In this document: positions 25,876-35,610 of the stretch, one piece after another
How the letters are laid out: each line of letters opens with the position of its first letter
Position numbering within the stretch: position 1 is the stretch's first letter
Program-made: the position numbers and the translations under genes
Assembly (NCBI GenBank): GCA_050952225.1
Contig: JBMNKL010000003.1
Location: 744,001-808,000, forward strand
Source of the DNA: JBMNKL01 sp050952225
GTDB taxonomy: Bacteria > Bacillota > Clostridia > Acetivibrionales > DTU013
Length of the DNA stretch: 64,000 nt
Direction: 5' to 3'
The notes under the pieces: generated by a model
Seen by the model: the letters and a program-made list of their open reading frames with translations, nothing else
Databases searched by the model: none
Told to the model about the DNA's origin: nothing

Positions 25876-27828
25876 TCACCTTAGCATTTCGATAAGTTGA
25901 TCTTCAGTTATTATGTTTATGCCAAGTTCCTTGGCTTTTTTATTTTTGCTTGATCCCGACGTGATATCGTTATTCACAAGGTAAGTTGTTTTTGAAGATA
26001 CGGAGCCGGACACCTTGCCGCCATTCTCCTCTATGACGGCAACAAGTTCATCCCTGTTTTTGAAATGCTTAAGGGAGCCGGTAATGACAAAGGTCATGTT
26101 TTCAAACCTCAAATTGCCTGCCGGAGCCTGTACCGGCTCAAATTCAATTTCCTCAAGGATATCAGCAACCATTTTCCTGTTTTGCTCATCACTGAAGAAA
26201 CTTACATAAGCGTTAGCCATGATTTCTCCTATGCCGTTTATATCTATCAATTCCGAATATGACGCGTTTTGTATTTTATCCCAGTCGTAGCCGAATTCAC
26301 GGCATATGAGCTTCGCGTTTGACAGTCCGATATTCGGTATCCCCAGGCCATAAAGGAGCCTTACCGTATTAGTCTCCCTCGCCCTCTCAATCGCGTCAAC
26401 AAGCCTTGCAAAAGACTTTTCTCCGAATCCTTCCATAGCAATGATTTTTTCCTTGTAATTCCCCAGCCTGAATATATCGGCCGGCTCTTTTATCAGCCCT
26501 TCCGCGATAAATTTTTCCAGTGTCGCCTCGGACAGCCCTTCTATGTTCATTGCGTCCCTGCTCGTAAACAGGCAGAACATCTTCAGCTTTTTTGCAGGGC
26601 ACAGGCGATTGACACAGTAGAGGTATTTTACATCGATATTCTGCCGGATTTGCGCCGCGCCGCCGCACACCGGGCAAGCCTCAGGGATTTCCACCTGTCC
26701 GCTTCTTGTCAGGTTTTCCGAAATCTGCGGGATGATCATGTTGGCCTTGTAAACCCTGACGGTGTCGCCAATACCGATTTCCAGATCCTCCATAATGCTT
26801 ATGTTGTGCAGGCTAGCCCTGCTGACCGTCGTACCCTCCAGTTCAACCGGCTCGAATACGGCAATGGGGTTTATCAAGCCCGTCCGCGATGCGCTCCATT
26901 CGATTTTAAGCAATTTTGTTTCTTTTACTTCATCACGCCATTTAAAAGCAATTGAATCCCTGGGAAATTTCGCAGTTGCGCCGAGGGATTCCCCGTATTT
27001 CACGTCGTCATACGTTAAAACCAGGCCGTCCGAAGGAAAATCATTTTTCCCGATTTGCTTCTCAAACCAGGATATTGCATCTTCGAGCCCGGCTGAGTCC
27101 ACCCTTCTAAACTCAACAACATCAAATCCCAGCGATGCAAGCCACTCAAGCTGGGCCGCGCGTGATCCGGCAATACCTCCATCATCTGCTTTTACCAGCG
27201 AAAACGCAAAGAAATGAACATTCCTTTCCGCGGTGACCTTGTTGTTTAGCTGCCTTACCGTTCCGCTGCACAAGTTCCTGGGGTTTTTATACTTAATGCT
27301 TTCGTCGCCGATTTCACTGTTGATTCTTTCAAATTCCGAATAACTGATTACGGCTTCCCCTCTCAAAACCAGCGTACCCTTGTATGGGATGACAAGCGGA
27401 ACGTTTTTAAATACTCTCACATTATTCGTAACGACTTCGCCAATCTCGCCGTTCCCCCTTGTCACGGCCTTGTCAAGCCTTCCCTCGGAATACGTCAGGA
27501 CAATGGTAATCCCATCAAGTTTCCAGGACAACACGCCTGCCTGGTTGCCCAGCCAGGCTTTCAAAGCCGCCGGGTCCTTTGTTTTATCCAGCGACAGCAT
27601 GGGCTTTTCATGGCGTTCTTTAGGCAGTCCGGACAACAGTTCATATCCAACGCGGTTGGTTGGGCTGTCGGAAAAAACTATTCCTGTTTGTCTTTCCAAT
27701 TCCTGCAGTTCGTCGTAAAGCCTGTCGTACTCCAGGTTGGTCATTATTTCCCTGTCTTCCTGGTAATAAGCCTTGGCTGCCTTATTGAGCAAATCTATCT
27801 TTTCTTTCATTAATTTAAGCTTATCCAT
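25876..27828 (-). CDS. ligA: NAD-dependent DNA ligase
   Basis: A 650-residue bacterial LigA that seals nicks using NAD+. Domains in order: Ia (DKLKLMKEKIDLLNKAAKAY), adenylation with the lysine in SWKLDGITIVLTY, OB fold, a four-Cys zinc finger (CPVCGGAAQI, CVNRLCPAKK), helix-hairpin-helix repeats and a C-terminal BRCT domain (GNLRFENMTFVITGSLKHF). It is divergent: the motif usually written RGDG-x2-GEDVT reads RGNGEIGEVVT. It could be a second, specialised LigA. Start ATG 27828 lies about 11 bases after GGAGGG. Confidence 0.9.
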   Translation of the reverse strand: MDKLKLMKEKIDLLNKAAKAYYQEDREIMTNLEYDRLYDELQELERQTGIVFSDSPTNRVGYELLSGLPKERHEKPMLSLDKTKDPAALKAWLGNQAGVLSWKLDGITIVLTYSEGRLDKAVTRGNGEIGEVVTNNVRVFKNVPLVIPYKGTLVLRGEAVISYSEFERINSEIGDESIKYKNPRNLCSGTVRQLNNKVTAERNVHFFAFSLVKADDGGIAGSRAAQLEWLASLGFDVVEFRRVDSAGLEDAISWFEKQIGKNDFPSDGLVLTYDDVKYGESLGATAKFPRDSIAFKWRDEVKETKLLKIEWSASRTGLINPIAVFEPVELEGTTVSRASLHNISIMEDLEIGIGDTVRVYKANMIIPQISENLTRSGQVEIPEACPVCGGAAQIRQNIDVKYLYCVNRLCPAKKLKMFCLFTSRDAMNIEGLSEATLEKFIAEGLIKEPADIFRLGNYKEKIIAMEGFGEKSFARLVDAIERARETNTVRLLYGLGIPNIGLSNAKLICREFGYDWDKIQNASYSELIDINGIGEIMANAYVSFFSDEQNRKMVADILEEIEFEPVQAPAGNLRFENMTFVITGSLKHFKNRDELVAVIEENGGKVSGSVSSKTTYLVNNDITSGSSKNKKAKELGINIITEDQLIEMLR

Positions 27829-27883
27829 ACGTGCATGTCCCTCCTGCCGTTCTCTCATGCTATGCCCTGCTGTTTTCACTTAG

Positions 27884-28603
27884 TTAGGCTTTTCTCCTGC
27901 CGCTCCTTGACGCGGTTGTCCTTTTACCACCGATTATAGTGGAATATACCGCGGCACATGCTGTCACAAGCCATATAATGCCCCATACTACTGCCGGTAT
28001 CCGTGTCATTTCCTCAAGCAGCATCGCGTCTGTAACAGGCTGGTGTGTCCATAATCCCTGTACCAGGTTCAATTTCATGTTTATATGCAGCAGAATCGTA
28101 TCGACAAAAGTATCATACACGGCATAAGCCACACTTGCCACGCCTATAATGTCGACAACCCAGTCATAAAGCTTATCGTTACGGAACATGTACAGCAGAA
28201 GTACAAAGCCGGAAAATATTGCAGCATATACAATAGTAAATACGGACTTGCCATAAGCAATTGAAACACCCAGCAGCAGTATCGCGGCAACTCCCATTAT
28301 CGACTTTTTAGCCTCCGTTCTTTTCAGCCGAAGTATCAAAAGCGCAAACAGTACGCTGCCCAAGTATCCCCCGTTGGCAATCATAAACGCGGAAAACTCA
28401 TTTTTGGGCAAAGTTAACGCATAACCGCTTTCATCAAGGTTTATCCTGAACCCCTGTATCCCGTTGCCAAATATGACAGCCATAAGGGAATGCCCCAGTT
28501 CGTGGAGGAACACCGCGAAAATTTTCAACGGTTTTATAACCTTGGTGTTCCAGAGTGCCACAACCAGTGCCAGTATTACAAAATATCTTCCTCTTTGCTT
28601 CAT
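27884..28603 (-). CDS. M50-type membrane metallopeptidase-like protein
   Basis: A 239-residue membrane protein with an HExxH zinc motif in a hydrophobic segment (FAVFLHELGHSLMAVIFG, about residues 28-45), typical of site-2-type M50B peptidases. About six hydrophobic segments; no PDZ domain. The second-metal-ligand motif is not obvious, so activity is uncertain. The start ATG overlaps the stop of the upstream aldo/keto reductase by four bases (ATGA). Confidence 0.8.
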   Translation of the reverse strand: MKQRGRYFVILALVVALWNTKVIKPLKIFAVFLHELGHSLMAVIFGNGIQGFRINLDESGYALTLPKNEFSAFMIANGGYLGSVLFALLILRLKRTEAKKSIMGVAAILLLGVSIAYGKSVFTIVYAAIFSGFVLLLYMFRNDKLYDWVVDIIGVASVAYAVYDTFVDTILLHINMKLNLVQGLWTHQPVTDAMLLEEMTRIPAVVWGIIWLVTACAAVYSTIIGGKRTTASRSGRRKA

Positions 28604-29772
28604 GACATCTCTGGTAAACCTTTCAGCGCCTTATCCACTTTTTCCATCCACGTGCTGATTTCTATCCCCTGCGGGCATTTGTCTTCACAAACCTTGCAGC
28701 CGACACATTCGCTGGCACGTTTTGATTCACTGAAGATCCCATTGTAGATGACCTTTGCGCCCTTGATGTCTTCATGGATAATGCCGTTGTTATAGATATC
28801 AAAGTTTTTCGGTATGTCTACATCATTCGGACATGGCATGCAATAGCTGCACCCGGTGCACGGAATCACCGCTCTCTCCCTGTACTTGTTGCGCACACGG
28901 TCGATGATTTCCATGACTTCGGGACTTAACAAGCCAACCTTTGAATTTTTAGCGCTTTCCAGGTTTTCCTCAACCTGCTGCATGGTGCTCATACCACTTA
29001 ATACCACAGTAACCTCGGGCTGGCTCCAAAGCCACTGCAATGCAAGATCGACAGGAGATCTGTCCACACCGTTTTCTTCCAGCATGGCCTCGATATATTT
29101 AGGAGGGTTGGCAAGCCTTCCGCCAAGCAGCGGTTCCATCACGACTACGGCCAGTCCTTTTGAGGCCGCATATTTTAAACCTTTTGTTCCTGCCTGGTAG
29201 TCTATATCCATGTAATTATACTGGATCTGGCAGAAATCCCATTTGTCATAACTATCTACAATCTTTACGAAAACATCATATTCGTCATGGAACGAGAAAC
29301 CCAGATACTTAAATTTCCCCGCTTTTTGGGCGGCTTCGGCGCGCTGTATCAGGTCAAACTTAAGAACTTTGTTTTCCCACAAATCAAGGTTTAGCGAATG
29401 AAGCAGATAAAAATCCAGGTATTCCGTCTGAAGCTTTTTCAGCTGTTCATCAAGGATCCTGTCAAAGTCCTCCGGCTTCTCGACCAACCACACCGGCGAC
29501 TTCGTTGCCAGCATGACCTTGTCCCTGTACCCGTCCTTCAGGGCTTTTCCCGTGAGTGTTTCGCTTCTTTTTTCATGATATCCGTATGCGGTATCAATAT
29601 AATTGACGCCATGGTCGATTGCATGACGCAGCATGCGAATAGCTTCGTCTTCAACAATTTTCCCGCTTAACCTGTTGCCGTGATCGATATCTCCTTCAGT
29701 AGGAAGACGCATTGTACCAAATCCGAGAGCTGAAACTTCAAAATCGTACCTGCCAAATTTCCTATACTGCAT
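28600..29772 (-). CDS. Aldo/keto reductase with C-terminal 4Fe-4S domain
   Basis: A 390-residue fusion. An N-terminal TIM-barrel aldo/keto reductase (LGFGTMRLPTEG, YIDTAYGYHEKRSE with catalytic Asp/Tyr, LATKSPVWL with Lys) is followed by a ferredoxin-like region with CTGCSYCMPCP and CVGCKVCEDKCP. This architecture is common in Clostridia; the physiological substrate is unknown, and the clusters suggest coupling to ferredoxin. AGGGGGG precedes the ATG at 29772. A palindromic repeat element lies just upstream. Confidence 0.9.
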   Translation of the reverse strand: MQYRKFGRYDFEVSALGFGTMRLPTEGDIDHGNRLSGKIVEDEAIRMLRHAIDHGVNYIDTAYGYHEKRSETLTGKALKDGYRDKVMLATKSPVWLVEKPEDFDRILDEQLKKLQTEYLDFYLLHSLNLDLWENKVLKFDLIQRAEAAQKAGKFKYLGFSFHDEYDVFVKIVDSYDKWDFCQIQYNYMDIDYQAGTKGLKYAASKGLAVVVMEPLLGGRLANPPKYIEAMLEENGVDRSPVDLALQWLWSQPEVTVVLSGMSTMQQVEENLESAKNSKVGLLSPEVMEIIDRVRNKYRERAVIPCTGCSYCMPCPNDVDIPKNFDIYNNGIIHEDIKGAKVIYNGIFSESKRASECVGCKVCEDKCPQGIEISTWMEKVDKALKGLPEMS

Positions 29773-29847
29773 AGCTATTCCCCCCTATAATCATATAATA
29801 TTTATACCCTATCGGGCCGCATAAATCAACTTATATCATTAGGATGC

Positions 29848-29984
29848 AGCAGTGCAGCAGCGTGGTAAGGGCAATGGGGTCAGGCTTGAATTATTCACTT
29901 GTTCTAATGCGGGTGCTGATCAGAATCAAGCCTGACCAGACCGCCTTGAGACCCCATTACCTTGCCCCCACTACTGCCACTGCT
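29848..29984. repeat. Long imperfect palindrome resembling a REP/MITE element
   Basis: About 137 bases fold on themselves. The outer arms begin AGCAGTG on each strand, middle arms carry AATGGGGTC facing GACCCCATT, and inner arms are GGTCAGGCTTGA facing TCAAGCCTGACC, around a loop of about 35 bases. GGGGTCAGG-type ends are typical of REP sequences mobilised by REP-associated tyrosine transposases. No transposase is in the window, so this would be a non-autonomous copy. It touches the stop codon of gpr and could also act as a terminator for it. Confidence 0.6.
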
Positions 29985-30985
29985 AATTTACGTACCTGTT
30001 AACGTCGTCAAGAGTTATGCCTTGATGGAGAGCTATATTCAGGCCATTTGCAATAACTTTTGCCACCCTCCTCACTACCTCGTCAATTTCCTTTGGCGTA
30101 ACCACCAGGTTTCCTGCGTACGGCTCCAGCACCTCCCGTATCATCATATGTTTTTCGTCCCTGTCTATGGTTTTCAGCATTTTGTAGAAATCCGTACCCT
30201 CAGGTGCTTGCTCGATCATGCTGTCCAGCACCAGGTCGATCGCGTCGTTTGCCATCGTTGCCGCGTCAACCACCGTGGGGACGCCTATTGCAATCACCGG
30301 AATACGCCAACGTTGCCATCGAAAGCTCCATCCGCTTGTTTCCGACGCCGGAACCGGGCGATATGCCGGTATCGGCGATTTGGATCGTCGTGTTGACTCT
30401 CTCTATTTTCCGTGAAGCCAGCGCGTCAATAGCTATTATATAATCCGGCCTGATGCGTTCAGCTATGCCTTTTACGATTTCACCCGTTTCAATACCGGTT
30501 ATACCCAGCACACCGGGCGCTACAGCGCATACCGGCCTCACGCCTTCATCCACCTGTTCCGGGAGGTATTCCAGCAGATGCCTCGTAACCATCATGCTTG
30601 AGACAACTTTCGGTCCGAGCGCATCCGGCGTTACATTCCAGTTGCCCAGGCCTACGACCAGTGTCAGCGTTTTCTCGCCGAGTTTCAATACTTGCGCCAG
30701 TTCCTTCGCCAGCGCCTTGCATGTTTTTTCATAAAGAACCTGGTCATTTTCCTTCAACCCCGGTACTTCCAGCGTAATGTAATTTCCCATGGGTTTTCCT
30801 ATGGCTTTTTCGCCTGCCGGTGTAACGACACGCACCCTGGTGATTTTTATATCGTTGTCACCGTCATTTTCCACGCTGACACCGGGAATATCCCGCTGCC
30901 CGCCTTTCTCCTTCAGTGCCTGCTCCCTGAGCAGTTCATGAGCCTCCAGTGTCAAATCAGTTCTTACGCTTTTCATCCCTGCCAT
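29983..30985 (-). pseudogene. gpr: Germination protease GPR, single frameshift
   Basis: GPR degrades small acid-soluble spore proteins at germination. The N-terminal part (VRTDLTLEAHELLREQ) and the zymogen region through TGISPGSGVGNKRMELS are in one frame. The rest, beginning VIAIGVPTVVDAATM and ending at 29983, is in another. Dropping one base from TATTCC near 30298 restores the full protein. I place the start at ATG 30985, with AAAGG upstream. Everything else looks functional, so a base-calling error is as likely as a real mutation; the gene is normally important for germination. Confidence 0.85.
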
Positions 30986-31106
30986 TGTCCAACCTTTCAT
31001 TCCAGCAATTGTGCAATTCTTTTCTTTCATTGCCCGGATATATCTTTCCACACAACAGGCGAAAAAAATAAGCATAAGTTTTGACGGTTTTTATCCGTGT
31101 CCCCCG

Positions 31107-31899
31107 CTACCCTATTTGAAAAATAGGCTTATACGGAATATAGTGCACGGGAATCCCCGGAAATTTATCCCGGAGTCTGACGGCAAAATACTCTATGCCC
31201 GGCACTTCGCTTTCCGCGTGTCCCAATACTATTAAAGCCTTGTTTCTTCCCTGGTATGCCGCATCCCGGACGTATTCGGGGATCTCCCACTCCGGCCCTT
31301 CCCCGTAGATTACCAGGTCCAGGTTTTCTTGTTTAGAATAGGTATCACGGTATCGCCCGAGCCGCTGTATCCCGCAAATACCCAACCCGCCTGCAAGGCG
31401 TCGCCGGATCCCCTGTAAAACGCACGTACGGCAGGCAAAGCCGGTTTTTTACCGTTGAAACGATTTCCTTCATGGTTGTTTCCGGTATTTCCAGTATCGA
31501 AGCATCCGGCAGGCTTTCAACTTCGCAGCCCGTCCACCCTAAAGATTCCACCAATCCCTGTGTAATGGCGTCCGGCTGATAACGGTGAATACTGTCGTGG
31601 AAACGGAATACAGCCATACCGCATTCTTCAAGAAGCCTGCGTTTTTCCTCAAAAACAGGATCTCCCTTCAGTATTTCCCTCCTGTCATGATGACTGAAAA
31701 AGATACCTTCATGGGAGATAAGAAGGTTTACGCCCAGGTTTTTCGCTTTTTCAATGATTTCATGCGTCGCCAGAAAGGTAATGGCAATTCCCTTTACTAT
31801 CGTTTCCGGCCTTCCGGTCTCGAGCTTGTCAACCGTCGGCGTGACAGGTTCTGCATCCGCTGTCAGCGTATCAATTACTTCCTTTATTTTTACCGCCAT
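31107..31899 (-). pseudogene. Nif3-like dinuclear metal centre protein, two frameshifts
   Basis: The NIF3/DUF34 family comprises toroidal dimetal proteins of unsettled function, often annotated GTP cyclohydrolase 1 type 2. Frame one reads MAVKIKEVIDTLTAD through LLISHEGIFF (metal-binding His) to PATPCRRVG. A middle segment FAGYSGSGDTVIPILNK lies in a second frame, and ENLDLVIYGEGPEWEIPEYV with LGHAESEVPGIEYFA lies in a third. One missing G near 31381 and one near 31328 would restore a protein of about 264 residues. GGGGGAG precedes the ATG at 31899. Confidence 0.75.
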
Positions 31900-32103
31900 A
31901 TCATCACTTCTCCCCCGTCATTCTTCTGATGAGTTTATTTAATTCTTTAGTTTCCAAGAATATATTACACTACTATTAAAAATTTACAAATATTTAATTT
32001 TATAGCTTTGCAATCACATGCCTGTCATTCTCGGCCCGATATAAACTCCGGGTCCGGTCAGTAGACAATTCCACATTTTTTCATGCGTCCTCTTTTATTT
32101 TCC

Positions 32104-32132
32104 TTGCTTTTTAAAAATTTTCATGCTAGAAT
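32104..32132 (+). promoter_or_regulatory. Probable sigma-A promoter of rpsT
   Basis: TTGCTT, a 17-base spacer and TAGAAT, followed by a leader of about 40 bases to the rpsT start. Confidence 0.5.
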
Positions 32133-32176
32133 ATCTGGTGTTAATTAGCCAAATTCAATCGCAGGAGGTGATATGT

Positions 32177-32440
32177 TTGCCAAATGTAAAATCCGCAATA
32201 AAAAAAGTAAAAGTCGCAAGGGCAAAGACTTTGCAAAATACGGCCCAAAAGTCTGCGCTTAAGACAGCCATAAAAAAATGCAAAGAAGCAATTAATCAAA
32301 ATGACGAAAACGTATTGGTCATATTTAACGAGACCATGAAAATTATCGATAAAGCGGCTGCTAAACACGTAATTCACAAAAACACCGCTGCGAGGAAAAA
32401 ATCGAAGTTGGCAAAAGCCCTTAGCGCCGTTAGCAAATAG
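32177..32440 (+). CDS. rpsT: 30S ribosomal protein S20
   Basis: An 87-residue, strongly basic primary 16S rRNA-binding protein. It reads PNVKSAIKKVKVARAKTLQN and later HKNTAARKKSKLAKAL, the S20 hallmark. The start is TTG at 32177, six bases after AGGAGGTG, matching the LPNVKSA start seen in other Clostridia. It is intact although its neighbours on both sides carry frameshifts. A terminator follows. Confidence 0.95.
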   Translation: MPNVKSAIKKVKVARAKTLQNTAQKSALKTAIKKCKEAINQNDENVLVIFNETMKIIDKAAAKHVIHKNTAARKKSKLAKALSAVSK

Positions 32441-32499
32441 TATGCGTGTAACAATCGCAAAACCTGGCGAAAATAATGCAAAAAACTGATATCCGATTC

Positions 32500-32771
32500 A
32501 AAAAACAAGGCCGCCATCAGGTAGCGGCTTATTGTTTTTTGTATCATTAATATATGCCGGGCTCTGATTCTCCTATTGTCAAGCATATTGCCGCTGCACG
32601 GGAATTCGTCGCATTCCCGGCATCCGTTGATATTTCTTGCCTTGCAGCATTGTAGGTTTTTACACGCTTCCTTATCCTTGCAGCCATCATTTCCGCAGCT
32701 GACACAAACACTGTTTTGCTGTACACGGCGCATGCAAGCCCGCGAAATGCTATGCCTTTCTGCCTGTCCAT
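32500..32771 (-). pseudogene. DUF3795-like cysteine-rich protein, frameshifted
   Basis: GAGGAGG six bases before the ATG at 32771 starts MDRQKGIAFRGLACAV, then the cysteine-rich body (VCVSCGNDGCKDKEACKN, CRECDEFPCSG) continues in another frame. One extra A near 32715 would join them. The C-C-C pattern and the CDEFPC end are DUF3795 features; the function of the family is unknown, probably metal binding. The 3' end fades into the rpsT terminator and rpsT antisense, so the C-terminus may also be lost. Confidence 0.65.
32501..32540 (+). terminator. Rho-independent terminator of rpsT
   Basis: AACAAGGCCGC and GCGGCTTATTGTT-type arms around CATCAGGTA, followed by TTTTTT. It also runs through the 3' end of the antisense DUF3795 remnant. 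Confidence 0.75.
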
Positions 32772-32841
32772 AATTTGCCTCCTCTAATTTAAATGAAAAG
32801 GCAGGAGTTTATATTATCAAATCTAACCTGACAACCGCCTG

Positions 32842-33766
32842 TCATGTTTTTTCATATGCTTCGCAGATGCTCTTTGCCATGTTTTTTATTTTGTCCCGTA
32901 GTTCCGCAGGCTCCAAAACCTCAATCTTGTCTCCGTACCCTAATAAAAAGCCATACAGCCATGTAGTTACATGCATTTGGAAAGTTACTTTCAACCTACC
33001 GTCCCCGGCAATTTCATAGTTATCCATGCCAAAAATATCATTTACGGAATATTCCATGGATTTGTCAAACAAAACAACTATGTTTGCCTGCTTATCCCGT
33101 CATATTTCTCGTCCCATTCCACTTTGTCAAGTGAAAATTCCCTGGTGTCAAAGCTGGTACCGGTGATTTTCAAGCCGCTCATCCTTCTCAGCTTAAACAG
33201 CCTGAAGTCCCTTCTCAAAAGGCAATAGGCATAAAGATACCAGTTCGTATCCTTGAAAACGATAACGTATGGTTCCGCTTTTCTTTTTGTAAGCTTTTCA
33301 TTGCTATAGTATGTAAATTCAATAATTTTCCGGTTCCTGACGGCCTTTCTTAATTCCTGTATTCTAAACCCAACTGATCATTTTTGTTCCAGGGGGATAA
33401 ATCAATCATAATTTCATTGCCTGTCGCAATATAATCGGACTTATTTGCCAGGCCGGTGAGTTTTTCTATCAAAAGCTTTATTTTAATATCCTCATTGATG
33501 CTGTTAAGCCCTTTCAGACCTGCAACTATATTTAAGATCTCCTCGCTCGTAAGAACATTCTTATCAAGTTTATATCCCTCAACAATGCCTATTCCTCCAT
33601 TCGCACCCTGAAAAGTGGTTATGGGGATTCCTGCCTGTGAAATCGCATCTATATCCCTGTATATCGTGCGTACGGAGACTTCAAATTTATCCGCCAATTC
33701 CTGCGCCTTCACCTTTTGATGGTTTACCAGGTATGTTATTATGGATAGCATCCGTTCCAGTTTCAT
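32842..33766 (-). pseudogene. YafY-type WYL-domain transcriptional regulator, two frameshifts
   Basis: Three reading-frame segments form one regulator. The N-terminal HTH_11 domain (MLSIITYLVNHQKVKAQELA, VRTIYRDIDAISQAGIP) runs to about 33370. The WYL domain (WYLYAYCLLRRDFRLFKLRR) is in a second frame to about 33095. The C-terminal WCX part (GRLKVTFQMHVTTWLYGFLL) starts in the third. Two single-base deletions explain the breaks. Such proteins bind DNA in response to ligands, often nucleotides. AAGGA precedes the ATG at 33766. Confidence 0.8.
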
Positions 33767-33804
33767 GGTCCAGTTCCTTCAAATGGTTCATAATACATCA
33801 CCAT

Positions 33805-33850
33805 AATACCATAAAAACCTGACATATGCATGTCAGGTTTTTATGGTATT
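33805..33850. terminator. Perfect 46-base palindrome, bidirectional terminator
   Basis: AATACCATAAAAACCTGACAT is followed by a four-base centre and its exact complement, a 21-bp stem with A and T runs in both directions. It lies after the DUF438 gene and before the WYL regulator promoter region, so it should stop the DUF1858/DUF438 transcript. Confidence 0.8.
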
Positions 33851-33886
33851 ACCATTACAAGTATATATTCATGCTTCTGTGCTTTG

Positions 33887-35140
33887 TTATACTGCCCTTA
33901 TACTTCTGTTACGCGTCCGATAGCAGCCTTTTTTCTCCTGTGATCTCCTGTATGGTTTAATATTCTGCGTTACCTCCAAGACTCCCAGGAACTCGCCTTT
34001 TTCATTTTTCACGGCAAAATACCGGATATATACGTAGATGTCTCCCATCCTGATCCAGAAATCCTCGTGGTCCTTCTTTCCCGATTTCAGATCTTCTACA
34101 ATCTTCTCCACGATGTGGACGCTTGCAGGCGGATGACAGTTTTGCACTTCTCTGCCGATAATCGTCTTTGTTCTGGCAAATATTCTTTCTTTCCCCTGGG
34201 AAAAGTACTTCACGGTACCATCCTTGCCAACAAAGGTGATATCTACAGGCAGAGTATTAAAAATGGCGCTGATTTCCTCCGGCGAAAGGATGCCGGTATC
34301 AAATTTTACAAATCCGTTATTTGAAGGCTGTTCCCCCTGGGCCGCCATCTTTTCCTCCAAATTTACCCTGGCAGGTGCCCATTTTCCTGCAGGTCCGGTG
34401 AGGCAGTAACCTATCTCATCGCTCTCCTGCTCTATTTCTATCCATTCATCCTCGGTCAATGTTTCCAACGCCATTGGAAACAGGATGCTCTCCTCCTTGA
34501 AAATCATTTCGGTCACCTTGTTTACCGCCTCTTCGGCCTTCCCTGCTGCTTCATCGCTGTTGCCGTCATAATTGGAGAGAAGTTTGCGTGTTTCCTTGAT
34601 AGCGTCCCTGATCTCGTCATCCACGCCCCACATTACCTTTGGCGGCGCCGTTATGCCGTACTTTTCCATAAAGGGGAACAACAGGTTTTCCTTTCTTGAA
34701 TAATGCCTGTCGATTTCCCAGAGGGCAGCAAAATCTTCTGCGAGGATATTGGCATTTTCCAGGCTGTCATTACTCCGGAGAGCTTCAATGTGAGGTTTTA
34801 TCCTGTCGTTTATCAGCTTCTCAAGCTCCCTGTTTTCAAGCTTGAAAGTGTGAATGGGATGCCCTGGTTCATCTTCCGGTCTCTGCGGCCTGTGGATTTC
34901 TTCAATAGAGCCCTTGAAAAGCGCCGCATGAACATCACAGAGCCTTTGTATATCCTCCACCGGCATGCCTTCCATTATGAGCGCTTGTTCCATTTCAGAT
35001 ATCTCGCTGGGAGATATGCCCTCGATCAGCTTTTCAAACCGTGGTTTGACTTCTTCGACACTTTTGCCGTTATGCAGCTCCAAAATAATCTCCTTCAGTA
35101 CCTTTTGCCTGTATTCGCGGTTGTTGATGAATTCGCTCAT
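33887..35140 (-). CDS. DUF438/hemerythrin/PAS domain protein (C-terminal tail out of frame)
   Basis: Domains in order: DUF438 (about 15-80), a hemerythrin-like HHE domain (about 90-230, with HPIHTFKLENRELEKLI and EIDRHYSRKENLLFPFMEKY carrying His/Glu di-iron ligands) and a PAS domain (about 290-405). The layout suggests an oxygen, nitric oxide or redox sensor; this is inferred. The last 25 residues are aberrant: inserting one A near 33952 would give KPIQEITGEKRLLSDA and a stop at 33909, the usual family ending. It is coupled to a DUF1858 gene 12 bases upstream. AAGGAGG precedes the ATG. Confidence 0.88.
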   Translation of the reverse strand: MSEFINNREYRQKVLKEIILELHNGKSVEEVKPRFEKLIEGISPSEISEMEQALIMEGMPVEDIQRLCDVHAALFKGSIEEIHRPQRPEDEPGHPIHTFKLENRELEKLINDRIKPHIEALRSNDSLENANILAEDFAALWEIDRHYSRKENLLFPFMEKYGITAPPKVMWGVDDEIRDAIKETRKLLSNYDGNSDEAAGKAEEAVNKVTEMIFKEESILFPMALETLTEDEWIEIEQESDEIGYCLTGPAGKWAPARVNLEEKMAAQGEQPSNNGFVKFDTGILSPEEISAIFNTLPVDITFVGKDGTVKYFSQGKERIFARTKTIIGREVQNCHPPASVHIVEKIVEDLKSGKKDHEDFWIRMGDIYVYIRYFAVKNEKGEFLGVLEVTQNIKPYRRSQEKKGCYRTRNRSIRAV

Positions 35141-35151
35141 AAATATCCTCC

Positions 35152-35379
35152 TTATTCCCTGATTCTATATCCTCTTCTTGTAAATTCATCTTTTATCTTT
35201 TCCATTTGTATTCCTTTTATTGCAGCTCCTCTTGGGATTGTCATGAAACGGCCCGCCGTATTCAGCATGGCAGGATTTGCGATATTTTCAAACCCCAGGT
35301 TGGTCATGATTTGCACAATCTCCGGATCATCACGGCAAATCTCGTATATTGTCCTGGTAAAGTCGACAGTTTTGCCCAT
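35152..35379 (-). CDS. DUF1858 domain protein
   Basis: A 75-residue protein matching DUF1858: TRTIYEICRDDPEIVQIMTN followed by GFENIANPAMLNTAGRFMTI. Family members are commonly fused to or beside DUF438/hemerythrin proteins and hybrid-cluster-type redox genes; no activity is proven. GAGGTG lies upstream of the ATG. It heads a two-gene operon ending at the 46-base palindrome. Confidence 0.85.
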   Translation of the reverse strand: MGKTVDFTRTIYEICRDDPEIVQIMTNLGFENIANPAMLNTAGRFMTIPRGAAIKGIQMEKIKDEFTRRGYRIRE

Positions 35380-35548
35380 ATCACCACCTCACAACAGAAA
35401 CTGTAACTTAAACATCATACGTACAAATGCTTATCTAATAATTACCCGTTTGAATCCATGCAGAAACACATTAAAAGGGATTAAAAGAAGAGCGTTACAA
35501 GGGCTGTTAGACATGTTATGGACCAAAATATCGTTGACAGGAAAACAC

Positions 35549-35587
35549 TAAAAAATAAAAACCCCCTGCCGGATCGGTCGGGGGGGA
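35549..35587 (-). terminator. Rho-independent terminator of the sugar ABC operon
   Basis: On the minus strand a CCCCCCGACCG and CGGCAGGGGG hairpin is followed by TTTTTATTTTTT. It sits about 25 bases after the Gfo/Idh dehydrogenase stop. Confidence 0.85.
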
Positions 35588-35610
35588 GTGTTTATTCGCG
35601 TTTAAACCGG

